The notes beneath the pieces were generated by a model. It was not told where the DNA came from. It did no database searches and worked only from the letters and a program-made list of their open reading frames with translations. A DNA stretch of 30,574 nt from NAK82 sp036172345 (lineage in GTDB: Bacteria; Chloroflexota; Anaerolineae; 4572-78; NAK82): contig JASFBB010000112.1 of the NCBI GenBank assembly GCA_036172345.1, positions 1-30,574 on the forward strand, written 5' to 3'. The position numbers were made by a program, and so were the translations under genes. Shown piece after piece: positions 23,123 to 30,574 of this stretch; the stretch's first letter is position 1, and each line of letters begins with the position of its first letter.

Positions 23123-26100
23123 GTGACGAGAGAATTTCACGTTTCCCGCCTGGCTCGAGAGCGTTATCGCTTCGACGACTCGCTCTTCCAGTTGAGCGGT
23201 AACGTCATCCTGGCCAATTTTCATGCAGCGCGTATGTTTGCCCAGCGCATCAATCGCGCGCGCGACCTGGCACGCTTCCCCGAACAAGCCATCCGCGCCG
23301 GTCAGCTGAACGCCATGGGGCTGATCGATGAGATCCTCCATTACGTCGTGGAGCTATATCGCCAACAGGAGAATCCCACGGTGATGTCGCAAGCGCTCAC
23401 ATGGCTGGAACAGCGCCTCGGACGGGAGACGGTGGGGCAAACGCTGCGCCGCTTCAGCGAGGAATTCCCTCCCCTGGCGGTTTATCGACGCGAGATCGGG
23501 TTGGATGCCTATCTGGCCGGTGAGAGCGACGGGGTGCCACACCGCAACATCGCCCTGGAAGAGCTGCTGTTGCTCTGGCTGGCCAATGTCAATCCCGCCT
23601 TTGCGCCTTTCCTGGAGCTGTTCGACGACGAACAACTGGAGCGCGAGACCGCTTATACGCAGCTCATCACCGAGCTGCACGCCTTCTTTGAGACTCAACC
23701 CCGTTTCGGCCCGGACAATCAGAACCTGGTGGACATGCTGCGCAGCCCCGCGATTGCCGTGCCGCACTCGCTGCCCGGTCAGCTGGAATATATCCGCACG
23801 CGCTGGGGCGCATTGCTGGGAGGTTACATCTTCCGCATGCTGAGCAGCCTGGACCTGATTCGCGAGGAAGAACGTCCCATCTTCCCAGGGCCGGGCCCGG
23901 CGCGTGTGTATGAGTACACTGGCCTCGAGCTGGAAGCGGAACGCTTCAGTCCAGATCGCGAGTGGATGCCCCGCCTGGTGCTGATCGCCAAGAACACCTA
24001 CGTATGGCTAGATCAACTGTCGCGCAAGTATGGACGCCCCATCCAGCGACTGGATCAGATCCCCGACCAGGAGTTGGCGACCCTGGCGGAATGGGGGTTC
24101 ACCGGCCTGTGGCTGATCGGATTGTGGGAGCGCAGCCGCGCCTCACAGCGCATCAAGCAGCTGTGCGGCAACCCCGAGGCAACTGCTTCTGCCTATGCTT
24201 TGTACGATTATCAGATTGCCGCCGAGCTGGGCGGTGAACAGGCGCTGTTGGACCTGCGCCACCGCGCCTGGCGATATGGCATCCGCCTGGCCAGTGATAT
24301 GGTGCCCAACCACATGGCCATTGATTCGAAGTGGGTGATCGAGCATCCCGACTGGTTCATCGGCCAGGATTACAGCCCCTTTGCTGGCTACACCTTCAAC
24401 GGACCAGACCTCTCTCAGGACGAATGGGTTAGTATTTTTATCGAGGATCATTATTACGATCGCAGCGACGCGGCGGTGGTGTTCAAGCGCCTGGATCGCC
24501 GAACCGGCGCGGTGCGCTACATCTACCACGGCAATGACGGCACCAGCATGCCATGGAACGACACCGCGCAGCTCAACTATCTGAAGCCCGAAGTGCGCGA
24601 AGCGGTGATCCAGGTCATCTTGGAGGTGGCACGGCGTTTCCCTATTATCCGCTTCGACGCGGCCATGACGCTCACCAAACGGCATTATCAGCGCCTGTGG
24701 TTCCCGGAGCCGGGCACGGGGGGAGACATCCCCTCGCGTTCCGATCACGCTATGACGCGCGCCGAGTTCGATGCTGCCATGCCCAACGAATTCTGGCGCG
24801 AAGTGGTGGATCGCGTCGCTCAGGAGGTGCCGGATACGCTGCTGCTGGCCGAAGCTTTCTGGCTGATGGAAGGCTATTTTGTGCGCACCCTGGGCATGCA
24901 CCGGGTGTACAACAGCGCCTTTATGAACATGCTGCGCGACGAAGAGAACGCCAAATATCGCAGCGTGATTAAGAACACATTGGAGTTCGATCCCGAAATC
25001 CTTAAACGCTTCGTCAATTTTATGAACAACCCAGACGAACGCACCGCGGTGGATCAGTTCGGCAAGGACGACAAGTATTTCGGCGTATGCACTATGATGG
25101 TTACGATGCCGGGTCTGCCGATGTTTGGGCATGGCCAGATAGAGGGGTTCGCCGAGAAGTACGGCATGGAATACCGGCGCGCCTATTGGGACGAGCAGCC
25201 TGACGAATGGCTGATCGAGCGCCACCGCCGCGAGATCTTCCCCCTGCTGCATCGGCGCCATCTTTTCTCCGAAGTGCAACACTTCCGTTTGTACGACTTC
25301 TTCAACCCGGATGGCAGGGTGAACGAGGATGTCTTTGCCTATTCCAACCGCTGCGGAGACGAGCGTGCATTGGTCATCTACAACAATCGCTTCGCCGAGG
25401 CACGTGGCTGGATCCGCACCTCGGCTGCCTACTCGGTCAAGAGCGATCACGGGGACGAGCGTCGCCTGGTGCAGGACACTTTGGGACAAGGGCTGGGCCT
25501 GCATCGCGCTCCGGGTTGGTTCTCCATTTTTCGTGATCATGGGAGCGGGCTGGAATACATTCGCAGCAACCAGGAGTTGTGCTCCCAAGGGTTATACGTC
25601 GAACTGGGCGCTTACAAACGTCACGTCTTTCTCGATTGGCGCCAGGTACAGGATGACCCAGAGGGACATTATGCCCGTCTGACCGCCTATCTGGCCGGGC
25701 GCGGTGTGCCGGACCTCGCTGTAGCCATGCGCGAGCTCTTGTTGCAACCTGTATTACTGTGCTTTGAGACGCTGCTGGAGCCGCCTCTACTGCGCTGGTG
25801 GTGCCTGGAGCAGCCGACCGCTGACGATGCGGCGTGGTGGGAGGCGTTGGAAGAGCGCTTGCGCATGCTGCTGCAAGCGATCAAAACCCACACCGATGAT
25901 CAAGGGGATGAGCGAGCAATCCTTGCCCGGTTGCGGTGCGAGATAGAGGCAGCTCAGCAGCTGCTCCACAAGCCCCCTTATACGACGGGACAAGGCTTCC
26001 GCGCCGTCTGTTCTTGGGACGATCCATTAATGCGCGCCACACTGTACGGCTGGCTCATCGTGCATCGGTTGGCTCAGGTTGTAGATGCAAACCACAATGC

Positions 26101-26644
26101 CGCACTCAGCCGCAGCTGGATGGACGAATGGGGATTGGGCAGACGTTTGAGCGAAGCGTTCTGCCGCGTGCTCGCAATAGATGAAGCGTCAGCCGAGCGT
26201 GCCGTACTAGGGGTTAAGTGGCTGGTCTCCTATGGCGATTGGTGGACTATGTTGGATCTCTCCTCCCCGTCAGCCGCTCGCTCATCCGCCGCGCCCGCCC
26301 CGACAACTTCGCACTTAGGGGTGCGCCACCTATTGCGCACATTGTTTGCCGACGGCGATGTCCAACGATTCTTGGGCGTGAACCGTTATCAAGGTGTGCT
26401 ATGGTTTCATCGGGAGTCCTTCGAGCAGCTCCTGTGGTGGCTGCGCTTGACCGTCCCGATCGGCCTTCATTGCGATCCATCTGTGCCCGCAGAAGGGATA
26501 GCCCCCATGCTGGGGCAGGTTGAGGCCGTCTTGCAAAGCTGGGAAGAGCAGGCGCAACGGTGCGGTTATCAAGTGGAGCGCTTCCTGGACGCCGTGGAGG
26601 CCGGGCCGCTCGTCCACACAGAAGGACAAGATGGGCATGCCTGA
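23123..26644 (+). CDS. Very large GH13 alpha-amylase-family protein
   Basis: A protein of about 1173 residues with a GH13 catalytic barrel in the middle. Region I is DMVPNH (392-397), region II IIRFDAAM with nucleophile D512, region III LLLAEAFW with acid/base E577, and region IV FMNNPDE with D638, where the usual NHD reads NPD. About 320 mostly helical residues precede the barrel (FHVSRLARERYRFDDSLFQLSGNVILANF) and about 420 follow it, neither part of a standard amylase. No signal peptide is seen, so it is probably cytoplasmic. GTG at 23123 was chosen: AGGGAG lies upstream and it excludes the hairpin; ATG at 23048 is in frame. Substrate unknown; an alpha-glucan or trehalose/maltose-type role is plausible. 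Confidence 0.85.
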   Translation: MTREFHVSRLARERYRFDDSLFQLSGNVILANFHAARMFAQRINRARDLARFPEQAIRAGQLNAMGLIDEILHYVVELYRQQENPTVMSQALTWLEQRLGRETVGQTLRRFSEEFPPLAVYRREIGLDAYLAGESDGVPHRNIALEELLLLWLANVNPAFAPFLELFDDEQLERETAYTQLITELHAFFETQPRFGPDNQNLVDMLRSPAIAVPHSLPGQLEYIRTRWGALLGGYIFRMLSSLDLIREEERPIFPGPGPARVYEYTGLELEAERFSPDREWMPRLVLIAKNTYVWLDQLSRKYGRPIQRLDQIPDQELATLAEWGFTGLWLIGLWERSRASQRIKQLCGNPEATASAYALYDYQIAAELGGEQALLDLRHRAWRYGIRLASDMVPNHMAIDSKWVIEHPDWFIGQDYSPFAGYTFNGPDLSQDEWVSIFIEDHYYDRSDAAVVFKRLDRRTGAVRYIYHGNDGTSMPWNDTAQLNYLKPEVREAVIQVILEVARRFPIIRFDAAMTLTKRHYQRLWFPEPGTGGDIPSRSDHAMTRAEFDAAMPNEFWREVVDRVAQEVPDTLLLAEAFWLMEGYFVRTLGMHRVYNSAFMNMLRDEENAKYRSVIKNTLEFDPEILKRFVNFMNNPDERTAVDQFGKDDKYFGVCTMMVTMPGLPMFGHGQIEGFAEKYGMEYRRAYWDEQPDEWLIERHRREIFPLLHRRHLFSEVQHFRLYDFFNPDGRVNEDVFAYSNRCGDERALVIYNNRFAEARGWIRTSAAYSVKSDHGDERRLVQDTLGQGLGLHRAPGWFSIFRDHGSGLEYIRSNQELCSQGLYVELGAYKRHVFLDWRQVQDDPEGHYARLTAYLAGRGVPDLAVAMRELLLQPVLLCFETLLEPPLLRWWCLEQPTADDAAWWEALEERLRMLLQAIKTHTDDQGDERAILARLRCEIEAAQQLLHKPPYTTGQGFRAVCSWDDPLMRATLYGWLIVHRLAQVVDANHNAALSRSWMDEWGLGRRLSEAFCRVLAIDEASAERAVLGVKWLVSYGDWWTMLDLSSPSAARSSAAPAPTTSHLGVRHLLRTLFADGDVQRFLGVNRYQGVLWFHRESFEQLLWWLRLTVPIGLHCDPSVPAEGIAPMLGQVEAVLQSWEEQAQRCGYQVERFLDAVEAGPLVHTEGQDGHA

Positions 26645-26715
26645 TGTGACGAACAACAACCGGGCATATTGGAGCATCCACCGATAAAGGGTGCCGGGCA
26701 CTGCTTGCACCATTT

Positions 26716-26729
26716 AGAAAGCGCTTTCT
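26716..26729. promoter_or_regulatory. Candidate LacI-family operator (14-base palindrome)
   Basis: AGAAAGCGCTTTCT is a perfect 14-base palindrome with a central CG, the hallmark of LacI/GalR operators. It matches the cre-type consensus except at the two outermost bases. It lies in the gap between the GH13-like gene and the following membrane protein. A convincing -10/-35 pair is not visible beside it, so its target promoter is uncertain. Confidence 0.4.
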
Positions 26730-26758
26730 CAGGTTCGCAAAAAAACGGCTGGATATCC

Positions 26759-27811
26759 GTGGAACGTCCCTCCAATCCATGGTTACGTCACCTGCATATC
26801 TTGTGGTCGGTGCTCATCGCAGAGGCAGACTGCGAAGCGACACCTTCCACCTTCTGGCAGCGCCTGGAATGTATCCTCTTCCCCCCTATGCACGATCCGA
26901 TCCGTCGCCTTGCGCCGCGCGATTATGTGATGTTTGCCCTCCCCAGCATTGTTGTTTACAGCGCAGTGGGGATGTGGCTATCACCAGAAGGTTTGATGGG
27001 TTACGATTGGCAGCATTACTTCAGTTTAAGCCAACGTACATACGGCACCTCTTATTATCCCCCTTGGATTGTGCTGGTGGCCTACCTGGGCTGGCCGATC
27101 CTGGTCGGGCTGACACTCGCCGGCCTGGCGCTGGCGCTTTATCAGCGAAAAAGCACGCCTATCGCAGCGGCCAGTGCGTGCCTCACCTTGCCCGTATTCT
27201 GGGCTCTGTTCCTGGGGCAAGTGGATGGAGTAGCGCTTTTCGGCGTCACCGGTCTGCCCTGGCTCATCCCCCTGGCAACTATCAAATCACAGGTGTCCTA
27301 TCTGGCTTGCCTGGCCAATAAGCGCTACTCTTTCGCCTTGATCATCTGGCTGGCAATCTCGATGGTGATTTGGGGATTGTGGCCGCTGGACATGTTGGGC
27401 ATTGCGGAATTTTCCGCCTGGCAGCAGCCGCACGACATTCACCTATGGCCGTGGTCGCTGCTCATCGCGCCGGTGATGTTGTGGCTTTCGCGCGGGGACG
27501 TTGATATGCTGATGCTGGCCGGCACATTTGTGATGCCCTATTTGCACCCGTACCACTATCTGCTGGTAGTGCCAGCGCTGGCACGCCTAGGGCAGGGGAT
27601 CGCGGTGCTCGCTTGTGCGGTATCCTGGCTGCCGCTGCTCGCCAACTGGTATGGAGATGGGTGCTGGTATCTGGGACACCTATTCCCCCTGATACTCTGG
27701 GGCAATCTCCTCATACGAAGATGGCATTTTGCCGGCAGCTGGCGTGCCATTATGGGATTCCAGCCCTATATCTCGAGAGATCTCGCCACACAACGGACCG
27801 ACACACTGTGA
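26759..27811 (+). CDS. Multi-pass membrane protein, glycosyltransferase-like (DUF2029/GT87 type suspected)
   Basis: A protein of about 350 residues with roughly eight or nine hydrophobic segments, beginning with YVMFALPSIVVYSAVGMW. A GYDWQHYFS segment after the first helix and a PYLHPYHYLLVVPAL helix near the end resemble polyprenol-dependent glycosyltransferases. The start is uncertain: GTG at 26759 is used, ATG at 26888 is an alternative that begins shortly before the first helix, and neither has a clear ribosome-binding site. The stop overlaps the next start by four bases (GTGA), so the two membrane proteins are probably made together. Confidence 0.6.
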   Translation: MERPSNPWLRHLHILWSVLIAEADCEATPSTFWQRLECILFPPMHDPIRRLAPRDYVMFALPSIVVYSAVGMWLSPEGLMGYDWQHYFSLSQRTYGTSYYPPWIVLVAYLGWPILVGLTLAGLALALYQRKSTPIAAASACLTLPVFWALFLGQVDGVALFGVTGLPWLIPLATIKSQVSYLACLANKRYSFALIIWLAISMVIWGLWPLDMLGIAEFSAWQQPHDIHLWPWSLLIAPVMLWLSRGDVDMLMLAGTFVMPYLHPYHYLLVVPALARLGQGIAVLACAVSWLPLLANWYGDGCWYLGHLFPLILWGNLLIRRWHFAGSWRAIMGFQPYISRDLATQRTDTL

Positions 27812-29436
27812 GGGTGAGGAAACCGCTTCGCAACGATTGGGGACGAGCTTGGGAGCAGGCAGACTACAGAGCGCTGATAGGGCTGCTCCTGGTGAGCTGG
27901 GCGGTGCGCGGGTTGGTGACACTGCCGATGCAGCATCCCGGCTATATGGACGCTGCCTATAGCTATGACATTGCGCTCAATCTGGCACATGGCAACGGCC
28001 TCCATGAACCCTTTCTGTGGAACTACCTGGACGACCCATCCGGTCTACCCCATCCCAGCCATCTGTACTGGATGCCCTTGCCAACGCTGCTGGCCTGGTT
28101 GGGGATCATCCTTTTGGGCCAGAGCTATCGCGCCGCACAGGTGCCCTTTATTCTTCTGTCCACATTGTTGCCCCTCATCAGCTACTACGTCGCCCGCCGG
28201 ATCCCATCGCATCGCCTCTATGCCTTGGTCGCCGGGTTGCTGGCAATCTTCAGCGGCTTCTTTGTGCCCTACTGGACGCACACGGACAACTTCACCCCGT
28301 TTGCGCTGGCGGGCAGTGTCTGCCTGATCGCCACGTGGCGCGCCTGGGAAGCGTTTGAGCGGGATGCCGTTGGACGTGGCGGGCGCTGGTGCATTTTGGC
28401 GGGTGCTATGGCTGCGCTGGCCCAGCTGTCGCGCGCGGACGGGGTTTTGTTGGTGGTGATATGTGTTGCCTGGACAGTCGCGCGTTTGCGCCATACCCCA
28501 ATGCGCGCGCTCGAAGCATTTGCATTGATAATCGGCAGCTTCATCGGCGTGATGCTGCCGTGGATGGTGCGCAATAGGCTGGTGGTGGGGACTCCGTGGC
28601 CGACCTACGGTGCGCAGTCCATCTGGCTCACCCGCTACGACGAGCTGTTCCACTACGGGCGGCCTCCATCGCCGGAGCACTATCTGGCCTGGGGATGGGA
28701 CAACATCCTGCGTTCCAAGCTGGAAGCGCTGTGGCTGAATGTGCAAACCGTCGTAGCGGTGTGGGGGATGGTCTTTCTGGCGCCGTTGGCGGTGTGGGGC
28801 GCCTGGCAACTGCGCCGTCATCCCTTGTTGCGGTTGGTGGGCAGTTATGCACTGGCCTTGTTCGTGATAATGACCTTCGTGTTTACCTTCCCTGGCCCAC
28901 GTGGCGGTCTCTTCCATTCGGGCGGTGCTGTGCTTCCCTTCATGTATGCTGCGGCGCTGGTGGGGTTGGACGATGTGATCCGCCGGGTGGCAGCGCGGCG
29001 CTCCACCTGGCAACCCGAGACAGCGCGGCGCGCGTTTGCTAGCGGGATGGTGATGCTGGCCGTGCTGATCAGCGGCGTGGTCCTCTACCGCGGGTTAGCG
29101 GTTTCCACGCGCTGGCGACAGATTGATAGCGGCCATCTTCAGGGGGCAGACTGGCTGCGCACGCACTATGGATCGAATGCGCTGGTGATGATCGGCGATC
29201 CTCCCGGCTGGTGGTATGTGAGCGGCATCCCGGCCATTGTGGTGCCGAATGAACCGCCTGAGATCGTTGTGACAGTTGCGCGCCGGTATGGGGCACGCTA
29301 TCTGGTATTGGACGCGAACCGTCCAACTCCATTAGCCGCGCTCTATGAAGGGATACAGACACATTCCGACCTGCAGCTCATGCACACCTTCAGCGATGCA
29401 CAAGGTCAGCCGGTGCGCATCTGGCGCATCCGGTGA
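27808..29436 (+). CDS. Dolichyl-phosphate-mannose/ArnT-like membrane glycosyltransferase
   Basis: A protein of about 542 residues of the GT-C type. After the first helix (YRALIGLLLVSWAVRGLV) comes MQHPGYMDAAYSYDIALNLA, with the acidic residue in the first outer loop that such enzymes use for catalysis. About eleven further hydrophobic segments follow, then a soluble C-terminal part of about 120 residues (WLRTHYGSNALVMIGDPPGW and RYGARYLVLDANR). It would move a sugar from a lipid carrier to an acceptor outside the membrane. GTG at 27808 is inside the stop of the preceding gene; an upstream in-frame start would overlap that gene heavily. Donor and acceptor are not identifiable. Confidence 0.75.
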   Translation: MRVRKPLRNDWGRAWEQADYRALIGLLLVSWAVRGLVTLPMQHPGYMDAAYSYDIALNLAHGNGLHEPFLWNYLDDPSGLPHPSHLYWMPLPTLLAWLGIILLGQSYRAAQVPFILLSTLLPLISYYVARRIPSHRLYALVAGLLAIFSGFFVPYWTHTDNFTPFALAGSVCLIATWRAWEAFERDAVGRGGRWCILAGAMAALAQLSRADGVLLVVICVAWTVARLRHTPMRALEAFALIIGSFIGVMLPWMVRNRLVVGTPWPTYGAQSIWLTRYDELFHYGRPPSPEHYLAWGWDNILRSKLEALWLNVQTVVAVWGMVFLAPLAVWGAWQLRRHPLLRLVGSYALALFVIMTFVFTFPGPRGGLFHSGGAVLPFMYAAALVGLDDVIRRVAARRSTWQPETARRAFASGMVMLAVLISGVVLYRGLAVSTRWRQIDSGHLQGADWLRTHYGSNALVMIGDPPGWWYVSGIPAIVVPNEPPEIVVTVARRYGARYLVLDANRPTPLAALYEGIQTHSDLQLMHTFSDAQGQPVRIWRIR

Positions 29437-29449
29437 CAGGTGCAACCCC

Positions 29450-30178
29450 CTACGGCTGGACGATCAGGCGCAGGGCGCAAGGAGGGGGATAATTCCCCGT
29501 CTTATCCACCACCACGAGACGGAACTCGTATTCACCCGGCGGCACAGAACGGGTGTCCCACGCCCCCAGGATGCCACCGCTGATGGGCTGGTCGAAGCGC
29601 TGGATGAACGTCCAATCACCAAACCCACCGCTGCGGAACTCGAACTTATAGTACTCGAAATCGGGGATGTTGGCCGACCCGACCAGCTGGATCACACCCG
29701 ACACCGTTGCCCCGTCGCCCGGTTCCGAGATGCGCACGCCGGGGTTGGGGCAATTTGCCGGCACCACGGGTGGCTTCTCGGGCGTGGGCGTGTCGGTTGG
29801 GGTCGCTACGACCGTGGGGCGAGGCCGTGGCGTGGCCGTGGCAGTAGGGGTAGGCGTGGGTAACAGCGGAGGTGGCGTGGGTGTGGGCGGGAACACGATG
29901 AGCATAGTGGGTGTGGGGGTGATCTCGGGCTGCGGTATCTTGGCCACCAAGAAGTGGGAAATGTAGAAGACGACGCCCACTGCGATCAAGGTGAACAGCA
30001 AGCCGGTGGTGGCCTGCGCCATGCGCCCCTTGGCCGCCTCACGTTCCAGGGTGAAAATGGCGTTGTCCCGCTCGCGCCGCGCTACTATATAAGCGCGCAG
30101 GAAGAGAAAAGCAACCAGCATCAGGAACAAGTACAGCCAGATGGCGTAATTGGCGATCAACCTGATAAGGATCGTCAT
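29450..30178 (-). CDS. Membrane-anchored protein with Thr-Pro linker and Ig-like domain
   Basis: A 242-residue protein. Two hydrophobic segments (about 10-30 and 58-80) flank a basic and acidic stretch (ARRERDNAIFTLEREAAKG). A Thr-Pro-rich linker of about 60 residues follows, with many TPTP units, then a C-terminal domain of about 95 residues with an Ig-like pattern: ISEPGDGATVSGVIQLVGSA, FEYYKFEFR, and GEYEFRLVVVDKTGN. It probably displays the domain outside the membrane. ATG at 30178 was chosen because it begins just before the first membrane helix; the frame stays open upstream only by running through the repeat cluster. Function unknown. It converges on the glycosyltransferase, 13 bases apart. 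Confidence 0.75.
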   Translation of the reverse strand: MTILIRLIANYAIWLYLFLMLVAFLFLRAYIVARRERDNAIFTLEREAAKGRMAQATTGLLFTLIAVGVVFYISHFLVAKIPQPEITPTPTMLIVFPPTPTPPPLLPTPTPTATATPRPRPTVVATPTDTPTPEKPPVVPANCPNPGVRISEPGDGATVSGVIQLVGSANIPDFEYYKFEFRSGGFGDWTFIQRFDQPISGGILGAWDTRSVPPGEYEFRLVVVDKTGNYPPPCALRLIVQP

Positions 30179-30380
30179 AGGCTCATTGCCCGAATCGGAG
30201 TTGAGGATATGCCAGTCACGAGCGTTTGTAGGGCGAAGCCTCTGGCCTTCATAGAGTAGCAAGTATACGGCCAGTGGGGCGATGTGGCAAGTTGGGGTAG
30301 CTAGCAGGGTGTATTTCAATTTGGGGATGAATAGAAGCAGCGGTCTGGGATTGCGCCAGTTATCGGAACCGCGAGCATTA

Positions 30381-30407
30381 TCCGAGCCGCGACCGTCAGG
30401 GAGCGGT
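30381..30407. repeat. Dispersed repeat A, copy 1
   Basis: A 27-base unit, tccgagccgcgaccgtcagg plus gagcggt, repeated exactly at 30450-30476. Its complement reads as PLPDGRGSD when translated, a phrase often seen where short intergenic repeats are mistaken for protein. A degenerate relative precedes it near 30363-30374. Bases 30179-30362 upstream hold no recognisable gene or site. Confidence 0.75.
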
Positions 30408-30415
30408 AATCCTGG

Positions 30416-30445
30416 CCGCTGGCTGACGCGCGCGGCGCGGTTTGG
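30416..30445. repeat. Dispersed repeat B, copy 1
   Basis: A unit of about 30 bases, of the form ccgct-n-actnacgtgcgcggc followed by gcggtttgg, here with several differences (ggctgacgcgcgcggcgcgg core). It lies between the two copies of repeat A; three more B copies follow at 30485-30574. Confidence 0.6.
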
Positions 30446-30449
30446 TGTG

Positions 30450-30476
30450 TCCGAGCCGCGACCGTCAGGGAGCGGT
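30450..30476. repeat. Dispersed repeat A, copy 2
   Basis: Exact copy of the 27-base unit at 30381-30407, in the same orientation, 69 bases further on. It directly precedes the run of B units. Confidence 0.75.
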
Positions 30477-30484
30477 TTGACGTG

Positions 30485-30574
30485 CCGCTTGCTCACGTGC
30501 GCGGCGCGGTTTGGGCCGCTTACTTACGTGCGCGGCTCGGTTTGGGCCCGCTTACTTACGCGCGTGGCGCGGTT
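30485..30574. repeat. Tandem array of repeat B (three copies, reaching the window edge)
   Basis: Three B units start at 30485, 30516 and about 30548, a spacing of 31-32 bases. Each has a ccgctt start, an ACGTGCGCGG-like core and a cggttt end. The units abut, leaving no spacers, and the array may continue beyond the window. Confidence 0.65.

Noticed and set aside
24143..25588. Long open frame opposite the GH13-like gene (481 codons), and similar ones opposite lysK-lysJ and lacI-URO-D
   Set aside because: Their residues show no domain pattern and they mirror well-supported genes on the other strand; long antisense frames are common in GC-rich DNA.
30381..30574. CRISPR array at the right edge
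   Set aside because: The units are imperfect, of two kinds, and abut without unique spacers of constant length; no cas gene is near.

Overview
The window looks like a chromosomal segment of a GC-rich, probably anaerobic and possibly thermophilic bacterium. The best guess is Chloroflexota (Anaerolineae-like), though this is inferred from gene style and not from a marker gene. The hints are LysW-dependent lysine synthesis by the alpha-aminoadipate route, an aldehyde:ferredoxin oxidoreductase (AOR), a lipid-anchored PstS, proteins with long Thr-Pro linkers, and frequent GTG/TTG starts.

Bases 1-7261 (minus strand) hold a lysine operon read as promoter, tRNA-Lys(CUU), a short leader peptide, an attenuator, then lysW-lysX-lysY-lysZ-lysJ-lysK-hcs-lysT. 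lysT runs off the left edge. Six of the eight genes overlap a neighbour. The leader peptide has three AAG (Lys) codons. One leader segment is complementary to the 3' arm of the terminator in front of lysW, which fits classical ribosome-stalling attenuation. The tRNA that reads AAG is the first gene of the same predicted transcript.

Bases 7418-12464 (plus strand) hold metW, a phosphate-type ABC importer (pstS-pstC-pstA-pstB) and a small lipoprotein. PstB has an altered Q-loop and signature motif.

Bases 12437-19819 (minus strand) form a probable long operon read from a promoter near 19800: a divergent GroEL-like chaperonin, a cytoplasmic-looking Asp-box beta-propeller, an AOR, a sugar-isomerase-like TIM barrel, an SDR dehydrogenase, trmO and a decayed C_GCAxxG_C_C protein.

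Divergent from it (plus strand, 19852-23007) is the most unusual gene of the window: a LacI repressor fused to a uroporphyrinogen-decarboxylase/corrinoid-methyltransferase-like domain, followed by a cognate corrinoid-binding protein. A perfect inverted repeat with 16-base arms, made of two abutting LacI-type operators, sits at the predicted start of transcription. I propose a corrinoid methyl-transfer locus controlled by its own sensor-enzyme, with AOR, SDR and isomerase genes under a facing promoter.

Bases 23123-26644 encode a 1173-residue GH13-like protein. Then come two membrane proteins of glycosyltransferase type (26759-29436), a convergent membrane-anchored protein with a Thr-Pro linker and an Ig-like domain (29450-30178), and a cluster of short dispersed repeats up to the right edge.
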